Assembly: GCA_937873315.1 (NCBI GenBank)
Contig: CALMQX010000042.1
Span: 124,001 to 188,000 of the forward strand
Reading direction: 5' to 3'
Source of the DNA: an uncultured Nostocoides sp.
GTDB lineage: Bacteria > Actinomycetota > Actinomycetes > Actinomycetales > Dermatophilaceae
Length of the DNA: 64,000 nucleotides
Under the pieces are notes generated by a model. It saw only the letters and a program-made list of their open reading frames with translations, had not been told where the DNA came from and did no database searches. Made by a program: the position numbers and the translations under genes. This document shows positions 17,404 to 26,506 of this stretch, in pieces (the stretch's first letter is position 1; each line of letters opens with the position of its first letter).

Positions 17404-18669
17404 ATGCCCTCCCCCACCGCCCGGCTGCTCGACTGGGCGGCCCCTGCGCGCTTGGGTACGGCCTTCCGTTGGCAGCTGAGCTCGTCGGCCGCAGCGCAGA
17501 TCGGGGACGGGATCGCCCTCGCGGCTGGGCCGCTGCTGGTCGCCTCCCAAACCCGGAATCCCACCCTGATCGCGGCCGCTGCCATGGTGCAGCAGGTTCC
17601 GACCCTGCTGCTGGGGCTGTATGCCGGGGCCATCGCGGATCGGGTCGATCGGCGGCGACTGGTCCTCTCCGCGAATGCTGTCCGGGTGGTGATTCTCGGC
17701 CTCCTGGTCGGCGCCATCGCCACCGGCTGGCTCTCGATCGGGCTCCTCCTCGCACTGCTCTTCGCGATGAGCGTGGCTGAGCTCTTTGCCGACTCGGGGT
17801 GGCGGGCGGTGCTGCCGATGATCGTTCCCGCCGCGGACTTGGGCATCGGCAACGCCCGCCTGATGAGCACCTTCCTTGTCGGCAACCATTTGATTGGACC
17901 GGCGGTGGGTGCCACCCTCTTCGCGGTCGGTCACGCCGTGCCCTTCGGGGTGCAATTGGGAGCGGTGCTGCTGGCGCTCAGCCTCTTCGCGAGGGTGCGG
18001 CTACCAGAGCAAGAACCCACCACCAGCGAGCAGCGGCACGTGGGTCACGACATTGTCGAGGGGCTGCAGTGGATTTGGCGGTCGCCACCGGTGCGCACGT
18101 TGACCTGGATCATCCTCATCTTCAACGTGACCTGGGGAGCCCCCTGGGGTGTGCTGGTCTACTGGGCGCAGGAGCGCCTTGGTGCCAACCCATTGGCCTT
18201 CGGGATGCTGACCTCCGCAGCGGCGGTCGGCGGGATCACGGCGGTGTTGTCCTATGACCGGCTCGAGGCGCGAATCCCGTTGTCGCGGCTGATGCGCGCG
18301 TGCCTGACGCTGGAGGTGCTGACCCATCTCGCGTTGGCCCTCACCACATCGCTGCCCGTGGCCTTGCTGGTGATGGTGGTCTTTGGTGGGTACGCCTTTG
18401 TCTGGGCGTCGGTCTCGTCGGCGGTCCGGCAGCGGGCTACCCCGAACGCGCTTCAGGGTCGGGTCAGCAGCGTGTACTGGCTCGGCCTGGTCTCGGGACT
18501 GCTCATCGGACAGGCTGTGGGTGGACTGCTTGCCGCTCGGCATGGCGCCGCCGCGCCCTTCTGGTTCGCCTTTGTGGGCTCGGGCGTGACCTTGGCCTTG
18601 GTGTGGCGCCGCCTCGATGCCATCGCCCACGCCGGTGACGAGCCGACGGCCTACGCTCTGGATGCATGA
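17404..18669 (+). CDS. MFS transporter (DHA3-type exporter)
   Basis: A 421-residue major facilitator with about 12 hydrophobic segments. The intracellular loop 2-3 motif appears as GAIADRVDRRRLV (residues about 78-90), typical of the DHA3/macrolide-efflux branch. It is divergent from the amidase, with 65 bases between. It overlaps the following aminotransferase by 4 bases (ATGA at 18666). Substrate unknown; export of a small metabolite or drug is likely. Confidence 0.82.
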   Translation: MPSPTARLLDWAAPARLGTAFRWQLSSSAAAQIGDGIALAAGPLLVASQTRNPTLIAAAAMVQQVPTLLLGLYAGAIADRVDRRRLVLSANAVRVVILGLLVGAIATGWLSIGLLLALLFAMSVAELFADSGWRAVLPMIVPAADLGIGNARLMSTFLVGNHLIGPAVGATLFAVGHAVPFGVQLGAVLLALSLFARVRLPEQEPTTSEQRHVGHDIVEGLQWIWRSPPVRTLTWIILIFNVTWGAPWGVLVYWAQERLGANPLAFGMLTSAAAVGGITAVLSYDRLEARIPLSRLMRACLTLEVLTHLALALTTSLPVALLVMVVFGGYAFVWASVSSAVRQRATPNALQGRVSSVYWLGLVSGLLIGQAVGGLLAARHGAAAPFWFAFVGSGVTLALVWRRLDAIAHAGDEPTAYALDA

Positions 18670-19823
18670 GAGCTCCTGGGCATCCGGCGCTGGCGGCCTT
18701 TGGCACGACGATCTTTGCGGAGATGTCTGCACTGGCCCTGGAGCACGACGCGATCAACCTGGGACAGGGATTCCCGGACACCGATGGTCCGGCCGAGGTT
18801 CTCGATGCGGCCATTTCCGCCATCCGAGGTGGCCGGAATCAGTACCCGCCGGGCACTGGCGTTTCAGAGTTGCTCGACGCGATCGCGGCCCACCAGCAGC
18901 GGTTCTACGGGGTCGTGGTGGACCCTGGCGCTGAAGTGCTGGTCACGGTCGGGGCGACCGAGGCGATCGCCGCGACGATTCTGGCGCTGGTCTCGCCGGG
19001 CGATGAGGTCGTCACCTTTGAGCCCTACTACGACTCGTATGCCGCGACGATCGCCTTGGCCGGTGGCGTCCGACGGACTTCGGTGTTGCGATTCCCCGAG
19101 TTCGCGGTGGACGAGGCATCGTTGCGGGCGGCATTCTCAGCCCGAACGCGATTGGTGCTGCTGAATACGCCGCACAACCCGACCGGCAAGGTGTTCACCC
19201 GAGCCGAGATCGAGCTGATCTGCACTCTGGCGCGCGAATTCGACGCCTGGGTCGTGACCGACGAGGTGTATGAGCACCTGACCTTCGATGAGGTCGAGCA
19301 CGTGCATGTGGCCTCCCTCACGGGGATGTGGGAGCGCACCCTGACCATCTCTTCGGCGGGCAAGACCTTCTCCACCACCGGCTGGAAGGTGGGCTGGGTG
19401 GTGGGGCCCGCACCCGCTGTCGCGGCCGTTCGCGGCGTGAAGCAGTTCCTGACCTATGTGGGGTCCGGGCCATTTCAGCCTGCCGTGGCGCACGGCCTTG
19501 CTTTGCCGGACGCGGCATACCAGGATCTGGCCTCCTCGCTCCAAGGCAAGCGGGACCTCCTGGTGGCCGGGCTGCGCGACGTGGGCTTGCCGGTCGCGAT
19601 CCCAGAGGGGACCTACTTCGTCATCGCTGATGCAGCGGCGCTCGGCGGCGAGGATGCGCTCTCGTGGTGCCGCGAGTTGCCCTCGCGGATCGGCGTTGTC
19701 GGTGTGCCGGTATCGGTGTTCTGTGATGACAAGGCGGCTGCCGCGAGTCTGGTTCGCTTCGCCTTCTGCAAGCGGGACGAGGTGCTCCACGCGGCGGTTG
19801 AGCGATTGTCGCGGCTGCGGTGA
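18666..19823 (+). CDS. Class-I/II PLP-dependent aminotransferase (methionine/kynurenine/DapC-like)
   Basis: A 385-residue fold-type I aminotransferase. It has NLGQGFPD near residue 33, NTPHNPTGKVFT near 165 and VTDEVYEHLTFD near 198. The PLP lysine lies in SSAGKTFSTTGWKVGW near 232. The sequence style matches the YbdL/kynurenine aminotransferase and actinobacterial DapC-like groups. Members use methionine, kynurenine, glutamine or succinyl-DAP as donors, and the choice cannot be made from sequence alone. It is co-transcribed with the MFS gene. Confidence 0.84.
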   Translation: MRAPGHPALAAFGTTIFAEMSALALEHDAINLGQGFPDTDGPAEVLDAAISAIRGGRNQYPPGTGVSELLDAIAAHQQRFYGVVVDPGAEVLVTVGATEAIAATILALVSPGDEVVTFEPYYDSYAATIALAGGVRRTSVLRFPEFAVDEASLRAAFSARTRLVLLNTPHNPTGKVFTRAEIELICTLAREFDAWVVTDEVYEHLTFDEVEHVHVASLTGMWERTLTISSAGKTFSTTGWKVGWVVGPAPAVAAVRGVKQFLTYVGSGPFQPAVAHGLALPDAAYQDLASSLQGKRDLLVAGLRDVGLPVAIPEGTYFVIADAAALGGEDALSWCRELPSRIGVVGVPVSVFCDDKAAAASLVRFAFCKRDEVLHAAVERLSRLR

Positions 19824-19862
19824 GCTCGTTGGTCGAGCATCGGCGCCTATCCTCGCGCTGAC

Positions 19863-19929
19863 GTGGTGTTTGCGTCGTACTGAGGGCGGACCTGCGGGCG
19901 AGCCGCCCTCAGTACGACGCAAGCACCAC
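19863..19929. repeat. 27-bp inverted repeat (hairpin) after the aminotransferase gene
   Basis: Arms 19863-19889 and 19903-19929 match over 27 bases with one G/T mismatch, around a 13-base loop. Each outer end carries GTGGTG/CACCAC. The stem is far longer than needed for a terminator and there is no T-tract, so it may be a palindromic repeat or MITE remnant that also stops transcription. Confidence 0.7.
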
Positions 19930-19982
19930 CTCGCTGGGGCATCACGCAAACTCGAGCCCGAGCAGCGAGATGCGTGGAGCCA

Positions 19983-20020
19983 TCATCCACAGGCGCGAAT
20001 CGCGAGCGCACTTATCCACA
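19983..20020 (+). promoter_or_regulatory. Two DnaA-box-like sites
   Basis: TTATCCACA at 20012-20020 is the perfect DnaA-box consensus. TCATCCACA at 19983-19991 differs by one base and has the same orientation. Both lie about 50-90 bases upstream of the M23 peptidase start. They may titrate or recruit DnaA; chance cannot be excluded. Confidence 0.45.
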
Positions 20021-20071
20021 GCGCTGGGCACCGGGAGGGCGGGCAGATCCGCGGGTGGCCACGCTAGGCCC

Positions 20072-20596
20072 ATGAACAGCGCCTCGGCCGTTGTCGGCGT
20101 GATTGCGGCACTCACCCTTGTCGCTCCTGTCGGCATGCTCACGCCCATCTCGGTGCCGAGCACGCCCGGCTCCGTTCAGCAGCACGCACGCTGGAGGTGG
20201 CCGCTGGACCCTCGTCCTGGCGTACTGCGGCGCTTCGAGCGACCCGCCACCGCCTACGGACCTGGACACCGCGGGCTGGACCTCGGGGGCACCCAAGGGC
20301 AACGGGTATCCGCCGTGGCCGACGGCATCGTCAGCCACGCCGGGGTGATCGATGGACGGGGCACGGTGAGCGTCACGCATGCCAATGGGCTGCGCTCCAC
20401 CTATGAACCGATTGACGCCATCGTGAAGGCGGGCGATGCAGTGAAGGCCGGGGATCTGCTCGGGCACCTCACCTCAGGTGGACATTGCGGCCCCGCGGCA
20501 TGTCTGCACCTGGGTGCGCTGCGCGGCAGAAGCTATCTGGACCCGCTGATCCTGCTTGCGCCCGGTCGCGTGATCCTGCTTCCACTGCACGACTGA
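20072..20596 (+). CDS. M23 family peptidase (LytM-like), secreted
   Basis: A 174-residue protein. Its N-terminal hydrophobic segment (VVGVIAALTLVAPVGML) acts as a signal peptide, and a compact M23 domain follows. Zinc ligands are in GHRGLDLGG (HxxxD, near residue 70) and CLHLGAL near 150. The usual HxH is reduced to CLH, a form seen in several actinobacterial relatives, so endopeptidase activity is uncertain. It would act on cell-wall peptides. The start at 20072 follows a weak ribosome site. Upstream in-frame sequence covers the DnaA-like boxes and looks non-coding. Confidence 0.75.
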   Translation: MNSASAVVGVIAALTLVAPVGMLTPISVPSTPGSVQQHARWRWPLDPRPGVLRRFERPATAYGPGHRGLDLGGTQGQRVSAVADGIVSHAGVIDGRGTVSVTHANGLRSTYEPIDAIVKAGDAVKAGDLLGHLTSGGHCGPAACLHLGALRGRSYLDPLILLAPGRVILLPLHD

Positions 20597-20608
20597 GGGC
20601 GGCCTCTG

Positions 20609-21517
20609 TCACGCCCTGGGGTGCGCCTGGGCGTACGAGCGCCGCAGGCGATCGATCGACACATGGGTGTAGATCTGCGTGGTCGCCAGGGAAGCGTGAC
20701 CGAGCAATTCCTGCACCATCCGCAGGTCGGCACCACCCTCGACCAGATGCGTCGCCGCCGAATGCCGCAAACCGTGCGGTCCGAGATCTGGCGCATCAGG
20801 GACATGGCTCAACAGCTCGTGTACTGCCGCGCGGATCTGACGGGCATCGGCCCGCCGCCCGCGGCGGCCCAGGAGGAGGGCCGGACCACTCTGCTCGGTG
20901 GCCACTGAGGGACGCCCTCGGCCCAGCCAGTCCTCCACCGCCTCCACGGCTGGGCGGCCCACCGGCACCACGCGCTCCTTGTTGCCCTTGCCGATCACCC
21001 GAATCACGTTGGCGCTGCGATCCAGGTCATCGATGTCCAGACCGACCAACTCCCCCACGCGAATGCCGGTGGCATAGAGCAACTCCAGCGCCGCCCGGTT
21101 CCGAAGATGCATAGGGTCCTCATCGTCGGCCGCCTGCTCCGCCACCTGCATCAGCGCACTCGCGTCACCGGCGGCGAGCACGGGCGGCAAGGTGCGAGCC
21201 CGCTTGGGCGCAACCAACCGCAGAGCCGGGTCACTCTCAACAGCGCCCTGGCGATGGGCCCACGCATAGAACGTCCGGAGCGCGGCCGAACGGCGGGCCA
21301 CCGTGGCCCGGGCGGCGCCGGAGCCGGCAAGTACGCCAAGCCAGGAGCGCAGATCGGCAAGCCGCGCCTGCGAGAGGGAGCCCCCAGCATCGGCGAGATG
21401 CCCGGCAAAGCCGCGCACATCTCGAACGTAGGCCCGCACGGTATGCACCGATCGAGCCCTCTCAGAGCGCAGATGACGCGCGAAAGCCGCGATCAGCTCG
21501 CCGTCCGAGGTATCCAT
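20609..21517 (-). CDS. xerC: Tyrosine recombinase XerC
   Basis: A 302-residue tyrosine recombinase. The N-terminal SAM-like core-binding domain covers residues 1-95. The catalytic residues are in TGIRVGEL, HGLRHSAATHL and the C-terminal LGHASLATTQIYTHV, which holds the nucleophilic tyrosine. It resolves chromosome dimers at dif with XerD. The start ATG at 21517 (MDTSDGELIAAF) is chosen because the upstream frame overlaps dprA. The dprA-xerC order is common in Actinobacteria, so this is the housekeeping enzyme rather than a mobile integrase. Confidence 0.9.
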   Translation of the reverse strand: MDTSDGELIAAFARHLRSERARSVHTVRAYVRDVRGFAGHLADAGGSLSQARLADLRSWLGVLAGSGAARATVARRSAALRTFYAWAHRQGAVESDPALRLVAPKRARTLPPVLAAGDASALMQVAEQAADDEDPMHLRNRAALELLYATGIRVGELVGLDIDDLDRSANVIRVIGKGNKERVVPVGRPAVEAVEDWLGRGRPSVATEQSGPALLLGRRGRRADARQIRAAVHELLSHVPDAPDLGPHGLRHSAATHLVEGGADLRMVQELLGHASLATTQIYTHVSIDRLRRSYAQAHPRA

Positions 21518-21527
21518 CTCGCCACGA

Positions 21528-22658
21528 TCACCCCGCGGGGGCATTCGCGCAATCCGCCACGCCGCGCCGACGGACCCTGACCCAGGTGCCGCCTCGCTCG
21601 CGCAGGTGCCCGTCAACCACCAAGACCGCGAGATGGCGGATCACCGTGAGCGGCGGTTGCCCGGTCACCCGCACGATGTGATCAACGCCGACACCGGCCC
21701 GCGGCGGGACGGCATCGTGCACCGCACGCACCTGCGCAGGGAGGTGGTCGAGCGGGAGCTCAAGTCCCCGCAGCGGCACAACGGCGTCCCCGCCGAGGTC
21801 ACCGCACAGATCGAGCACCTCGGCGGCGTCGGTCACCAAGACTGCGCCATTGCGGATCAGTCGATGGCAGCCGGCCGACGCTCGTGAACCCACCGGCCCC
21901 GGCACCGCCCCCAACGGGCGGCACTGCTCCTGCGCGTGACCAGCGGTGTTGACGGCTCCCGATCGCAAGGCTGCCTCCACCACCACGGTCCCGCCACTGA
22001 TCCCGCTGATCAGGCGATTGCGGGCCAGGAAGCGGCTCGCGAAGGGGGCATAACCCACCGGCTGCTCGCTCACGACGGCTCCATCGACCGCAATCTGATC
22101 CAGCAGCGCAGCATGGGCTAGCGGATACGCCCGGTCCAGTCCGCAGGCCAAGACCGCGACCGTGGGCGCATCGCTAGCCAGTGCCCCCCGATGGGCAGCC
22201 GCGTCGATCCCGAAGGCCGCACCAGAGACCACCACCATGCCTCGCGCGCTGACACCCTCGGCAAGGTCCGCGGCCGTGCGCACGCCATACTCGGTGGCGG
22301 CCCGCATGCCCACCAGCGCGACCGACCGGGAGGCCAGCTGCCCGACATCCCCGCCCCCGCGCACGTACAGGCAGTACGGCGGATCGGAGATCAGATCGAG
22401 TCGCTCGGGCCACTCGGGGTCCCCAGGGATGACCGTGCGAATATCGCAGCGCCGATGAACTCGCTCCATCGCTTCGAGGTCAAGCCCGCGGACTCGTGCT
22501 CGCAACTCACTTGGCCCAACCCGATCCCCCGCCAAGGCGCGCTCCAGAGCGTGCTGCGGCCCCAGGCGGAGGACCTCGGCACGGGTCTCGTGCGCATCGC
22601 ACTCGGCCAACCAGGACCAGGCCATCCTGGCCGTTCGCTCGTTCATGGCCGCTCTCAT
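21528..22658 (-). CDS. dprA: DNA-processing protein DprA
   Basis: A 376-residue DprA/Smf. The Rossmann-like core has SVALVGMRAATEYG (near residue 130), VVVSGAAFGIDAAAHRGAL (near 160) and RNRLISGISGGTVVVEA (near 230). A C-terminal winged-helix domain (residues about 310-370) is present. DprA protects incoming single-stranded DNA and loads RecA during natural transformation. It overlaps comM/yifB by 4 bases. In this window its presence matters because of the uptake-sequence-like octamer, though dprA is also retained in many species not known to transform. Confidence 0.93.
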   Translation of the reverse strand: MRAAMNERTARMAWSWLAECDAHETRAEVLRLGPQHALERALAGDRVGPSELRARVRGLDLEAMERVHRRCDIRTVIPGDPEWPERLDLISDPPYCLYVRGGGDVGQLASRSVALVGMRAATEYGVRTAADLAEGVSARGMVVVSGAAFGIDAAAHRGALASDAPTVAVLACGLDRAYPLAHAALLDQIAVDGAVVSEQPVGYAPFASRFLARNRLISGISGGTVVVEAALRSGAVNTAGHAQEQCRPLGAVPGPVGSRASAGCHRLIRNGAVLVTDAAEVLDLCGDLGGDAVVPLRGLELPLDHLPAQVRAVHDAVPPRAGVGVDHIVRVTGQPPLTVIRHLAVLVVDGHLRERGGTWVRVRRRGVADCANAPAG

Positions 22659-24196
22659 GCCGCAGCCATTGATGACGCCCGGAGCCCCAGGGCGGTCTCG
22701 ACGTCCTCGCGGGTGGGCACGCTCCGGCCAGCTAGATCGGCCAACGTCCAGGCCACCCGCAAGGCGCGGTCATAGCCACGCAGCGACAATTGGCCCCGAT
22801 CCAGGAGCTGCTCCAAGCGCATTGTCGAGGTTGCCGCGAGCCTGAAGGGCGACCGTCGAAGCAAAGGCCCCGGGGCCTCGCCATTGCAGGCGAATCCGAA
22901 CTCCGCCCATCGAATCGCCGCGGCCGCTCTCCCATTGCGGACCCTGGCCGCCACCACCGCGCTGCTCTCGCCGGCGCCGCCCGCCAGGGCCGAGGTCGGC
23001 ACCGACGGGACATCAACCCGGATATCGACACGATCCAAGAGCGGGCCCGACAACTTCGCGAAGTAGGACCTGATCGCCTGCGGTCGGCACGAGCAGTCGG
23101 CCGCCTTGCCGTGGCCGTGACCACAGGGGCAGGGGTTGGTGGCCAGCACCAGCAGGAAACGACTGGGATACCGGATCACCTGCCGCGCCCGCGCGATCAC
23201 CACCTCGCCAGACTCCAACGGCTGACGAAGCGTCTGCAACACGCTCGAGGGAAACTCGGCAGCCTCATCCAGGAAGAGCACCCCGTGATGCGCGCGCGAG
23301 ATTGCTCCCGGCAAGACGCTCGATGAGCCGCCACCCACAATCGAGGGCACCGAGGCGCTGTGATGCGGCGCGACAAAGGGCGGCACCCGATCCAGGCCCT
23401 CGGCCGCGGCCACGCCCCCGGCCAGCGATCTCACCGCCAGCGACTGCAGGGCCTGGTCACGGGACAACCGGGGCAGGATCCCCACCAGACGCTCGGCCAA
23501 CATGGTCTTGCCCACGCCCGGGGGCCCACCCAGGAGTAGGTGATGTCCGCCGGTTGCCGCCACTTCCAAGGCCGCGCGCGCCTGGTGCTGACCGACGACG
23601 TCGGCCAGGTCCTTCAGCGCTGCGACCTGTCCGTCTGTCGCCCGATGCGCCGCGGGAGTGGGCAAGGGCACCCCCGCGGCAGCTGCCGAGTACCAGCTCA
23701 GCAGCGTCCGCAAGTCCGGGGCCGCGTGCACTCGCACGCCCTGGACGAGTTGCGCCTCCGCGGCATTCTCAACGGGCACCACCACGGTGCGCACACCCGC
23801 GGCCGCCGCATGCATGACCGCCGGGAGGACACCCCTTACCGAGCGAATCTGGCCATCTAGCCCCAACTCCCCCAGGTGCACGATGGGCGCGACCAAGGCC
23901 GCAGATACCGCTCGCTGAGCGGCCAGCACCGCGATCGCGATCGCCAGATCGAAGCCCGTCCCGGCCTTAGGTATCGCGGCCGGTGAGAGATTCACGGTCA
24001 CCCGGCGGCTGACGATGGGCACCCCGCTGGACACGGCAGCGGGGATCACCCGATCCGGGGCCTGGCCACAGGCCTTGTCAGGGAGCCCGGTCAACGAGAA
24101 GTGCGGCAGGCCCTGCGACATGTGCGCTTCGACCTCCACCATTGAGCCCTCGATCCCGGACAGCGACACGGCGCGAGTGCGGGCGACCGTGCTCAC
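22655..24196 (-). CDS. comM: ComM/YifB family Mg-chelatase-like ATPase
   Basis: A 513-residue AAA+ protein. The N-terminal ChlI-like fold (residues 1-180) is followed by Walker A GGPPGVGKTMLAERL (about 220) and Walker B GVLFLDEAAEF (about 300). The zinc-finger-like CPCGHG...CSC region lies near 360. In Haemophilus and Vibrio, ComM is a hexameric helicase that drives branch migration during integration of transformed DNA. Here it lies in the widespread rnhB-yraN-comM-dprA cluster, overlapping yraN and dprA by 4 bases each. Confidence 0.92.
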   Translation of the reverse strand: MSTVARTRAVSLSGIEGSMVEVEAHMSQGLPHFSLTGLPDKACGQAPDRVIPAAVSSGVPIVSRRVTVNLSPAAIPKAGTGFDLAIAIAVLAAQRAVSAALVAPIVHLGELGLDGQIRSVRGVLPAVMHAAAAGVRTVVVPVENAAEAQLVQGVRVHAAPDLRTLLSWYSAAAAGVPLPTPAAHRATDGQVAALKDLADVVGQHQARAALEVAATGGHHLLLGGPPGVGKTMLAERLVGILPRLSRDQALQSLAVRSLAGGVAAAEGLDRVPPFVAPHHSASVPSIVGGGSSSVLPGAISRAHHGVLFLDEAAEFPSSVLQTLRQPLESGEVVIARARQVIRYPSRFLLVLATNPCPCGHGHGKAADCSCRPQAIRSYFAKLSGPLLDRVDIRVDVPSVPTSALAGGAGESSAVVAARVRNGRAAAAIRWAEFGFACNGEAPGPLLRRSPFRLAATSTMRLEQLLDRGQLSLRGYDRALRVAWTLADLAGRSVPTREDVETALGLRASSMAAA

Positions 24197-24603
24197 GTCA
24201 GGCTCCCCCGGACATGCCGGACCGTCGCCGCACCCGCCGGCGGTCGCAGAATGCCGATCACATCGATCCGGATGGCATCCGCACCGGTGCCGCGATGTTC
24301 ATCCAGCCAGGCGACGGCCAGCCGCCGCAAGCGCATCATCTTGGCGAAGGACACCGCCTCGACGGCTTCCCCGAAGGCATCGCCCCGCCGCGTCTTGACC
24401 TCACAGACCACAAGACAGTCACCGTCCAAGGCAACGATGTCGATCTCTCCGTAGCGGCAGCGCCAGTTGCGATCGAGAATGTGCATGCCCTGGTCCTGCA
24501 GGACGCGGGCGGCCAGATGCTCGCCGTAGGCCCCCATCGCTTGTCGGGGGTTGCTCGCCTGGGGATGACTCGTCGAAGGGATCGCCATGGCGGCCAGCGT
24601 CAC
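24193..24603 (-). CDS. yraN: YraN family (UPF0102) nuclease-like protein
   Basis: A 136-residue protein with a Holliday-junction-resolvase-like endonuclease fold. The predicted metal site appears as RYGEIDIVALDGD and VVCEVKTRRG (D-x10-ExK). Its biochemical role is not established. It overlaps comM by 4 bases. The GTG at 24603 and an ATG at 24588 are both possible starts; neither has a strong ribosome site. Confidence 0.85.
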   Translation of the reverse strand: MTLAAMAIPSTSHPQASNPRQAMGAYGEHLAARVLQDQGMHILDRNWRCRYGEIDIVALDGDCLVVCEVKTRRGDAFGEAVEAVSFAKMMRLRRLAVAWLDEHRGTGADAIRIDVIGILRPPAGAATVRHVRGSLT

Positions 24604-24699
24604 CGACGCCGACTCAGCTCACCAGCGCGCACCCTCGACCGGTGGATGACCGAACCCCGCATGGCAGCGGTGTGGACGGCGACTCCCCACAACACCCGC

Positions 24700-25014
24700 T
24701 CAGAACGGCGATTTGGGCATTTCCAGCTCGGACTTCGCGAGCTCCTCGACGTTGACATCCTTGAAGGTCACCACGCGCACCGTCTTGGCGAAGCGCGCGG
24801 GACGGTAGATATCCCACACCCACGCGTCATGCATCGTGACGTCGAAGTAGACCTCGCCACCGTCCGAGCGGACCTTCACGTCCACCGAATTGCACAGATA
24901 GAACCGGCGCTCGGTCTCCACCACGTGGGAAAACAGGCCCACAACATCGCGATACTCGCGATAGAGCGCCAACTCGGCCTCGGTTTCGTACTTCTCCAGA
25001 TCCTCGGCGCTCAT
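24700..25014 (-). CDS. DUF2469 family protein
   Basis: A 104-residue conserved actinobacterial protein ([20 protein letters not shown], with [10 protein letters not shown] near residue 70). It is almost always found between rnhB and yraN. Function unknown. Its start overlaps the rnhB stop by 4 bases, so it is translated with that operon. Confidence 0.88.
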   Translation of the reverse strand: MSAEDLEKYETEAELALYREYRDVVGLFSHVVETERRFYLCNSVDVKVRSDGGEVYFDVTMHDAWVWDIYRPARFAKTVRVVTFKDVNVEELAKSELEMPKSPF

Positions 25015-25739
25015 GCCTGCTCCACACTGCTCTCGGCGGTCACGAGCCCATCATTCACCATTGGATCGCCGATTCCGGGCAGTCGCCAGGAGCGTCGGTG
25101 CAGTTGACTCGGGCCGAGCTCACGCAGCGCCTGCAGATGCCCGGGCGCGGCATACCCCTTGTTCTCACCCCAGCCGTATGCCGGGTGCTCGCCGTCGACC
25201 TCGACCATGAGTCGGTCGCGGGTCACCTTGGCCAGGACAGAGGCGGCCGCGACCGAGGAGCAGCGCAGATCAGCCTTGATCATCGTGGTGACCGGTGGCG
25301 TGCTCACGCCCTCACCGGCGAATGCCAACAGGCCGACCTGCTCCGGCGCGGTCAGCCAATCATGGTTGCCATCGAGGATCACCAGATCGGGCACGATGGC
25401 ACATTGAGCAAGGGCACGTTGGCCGGCCAGCCGTAGCGCCGCGATGATGCCGACCTCATCGATCTCGTCTGCGCTGGCGTGCCCCACGGCGTAGGCCAGC
25501 GCCCACCGCTGAACCCGGGGCACGAGCCGCTCACGGGCTGCGGGCGCCAGCAACTTGGAATCCCGGATCCCAGTGGGCGCGCTGCGGCAGGTCTCGTCGA
25601 TGAGCACCACCCCGACGGTGACTGGCCCGGCCAACGCACCTCGACCGACCTCGTCCATCCCGGCCAGAATGCGGTGACCCTGCCGCTGCAGGGCCCGCTC
25701 CACCCGCAGGGACGGCTTCTTGGAGCGGGGTGCGGTCAT
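25011..25739 (-). CDS. rnhB: Ribonuclease HII
   Basis: A 242-residue RNase H fold enzyme that removes ribonucleotides and RNA from RNA-DNA hybrids. The acidic active site is visible in [15 protein letters not shown] (Asp, Glu near residue 28), the [10 protein letters not shown] strand and [21 protein letters not shown] (near 155). It overlaps both lepB upstream and the DUF2469 gene downstream by 4 bases. Confidence 0.94.
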   Translation of the reverse strand: MTAPRSKKPSLRVERALQRQGHRILAGMDEVGRGALAGPVTVGVVLIDETCRSAPTGIRDSKLLAPAARERLVPRVQRWALAYAVGHASADEIDEVGIIAALRLAGQRALAQCAIVPDLVILDGNHDWLTAPEQVGLLAFAGEGVSTPPVTTMIKADLRCSSVAAASVLAKVTRDRLMVEVDGEHPAYGWGENKGYAAPGHLQALRELGPSQLHRRSWRLPGIGDPMVNDGLVTAESSVEQA

Positions 25740-26506
25740 GGGCTCGGCGGGACCGACTCCGTCGGTGTGGCGCCTGAGCTCACCGGCGAGGGTGCGGGCA
25801 CCTGGCTGAAGTTCGCGCTCCAGTCAGGCAAGTGGGTCCAGTTGTCGATGGGCCAGACCACCGCGATGGCGCGGCCGGTGACCTTCGAGATCGGCACTGA
25901 TCCGGTGGCGCCATTGCCACTGGGGTCGTGGAATCGAGAGTCTTCGCTATTGCTGCGGTGATCGCCCATCACCCAGATCCGGTCGGCCGGGACGGTGATG
26001 TCGAAGCCCATCGTGCTCGGAGCATCCCCAGGCTTGATGTAGGGCTCGGAAACCGGCACCCCATTGATGGCCAGTTTGCCGTCCGTGCAGCAGGTCACAT
26101 GGTCTCCCGGGAGGCCGATGACTCGCTTGATCAGGTGGTCTTGGGAATCATTGGGGAGCAATCCCACAAAGGTGAGCACCCGGTTGACCGCTTCCCCGAC
26201 CGGACCACGATCGACCGACACCCGGGGGGCGAGCCAGTCGCCGGGATCCTCGAAGACCACGATGTCCCCACGGTGCAGGTCCATCACTCCGGGAACCAGC
26301 TTGTTGACCACGACCCGGTCGTGTTCGACCAGGGTGTCCTCCATCGACCCGGACGGGATGAAGAAGGCTTGCAGAAGCCAGGTCTTGACCACAAAGGACA
26401 ACACCAGCGCCATCGCGACGACCAGCACGGTCTCCTTGAGCGCAGCCAGCGCCTGCTGCGCCAGGCTGGGCGGCGCCTCGGCCACCTTCACCTCATCGGC
26501 AGTCAC
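25736..26506 (-). CDS. lepB: Signal peptidase I (complete active site)
   Basis: A 256-residue type I signal peptidase. One transmembrane helix near residues 25-45 is followed by the catalytic serine in [10 protein letters not shown]. The catalytic lysine is in [15 protein letters not shown], and the C-terminal box is [15 protein letters not shown]. It cleaves signal peptides on the outer face of the membrane. The GTG start at 26506 overlaps the stop of the preceding lepB-like gene (GTGA), so the two signal-peptidase genes are in tandem. A Pro/Ser-rich tail of about 20 residues follows the domain. Confidence 0.9.
   Translation of the reverse strand: MTADEVKVAEAPPSLAQQALAALKETVLVVAMALVLSFVVKTWLLQAFFIPSGSMEDTLVEHDRVVVNKLVPGVMDLHRGDIVVFEDPGDWLAPRVSVDRGPVGEAVNRVLTFVGLLPNDSQDHLIKRVIGLPGDHVTCCTDGKLAINGVPVSEPYIKPGDAPSTMGFDITVPADRIWVMGDHRSNSEDSRFHDPSGNGATGSVPISKVTGRAIAVVWPIDNWTHLPDWSANFSQVPAPSPVSSGATPTESVPPSP

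Noticed and set aside
20609..21517. Mobile-element integrase
   Set aside because: It is a tyrosine recombinase, but position next to dprA and standard XerC length indicate the housekeeping recombinase. No att-like repeats or phage genes are near.
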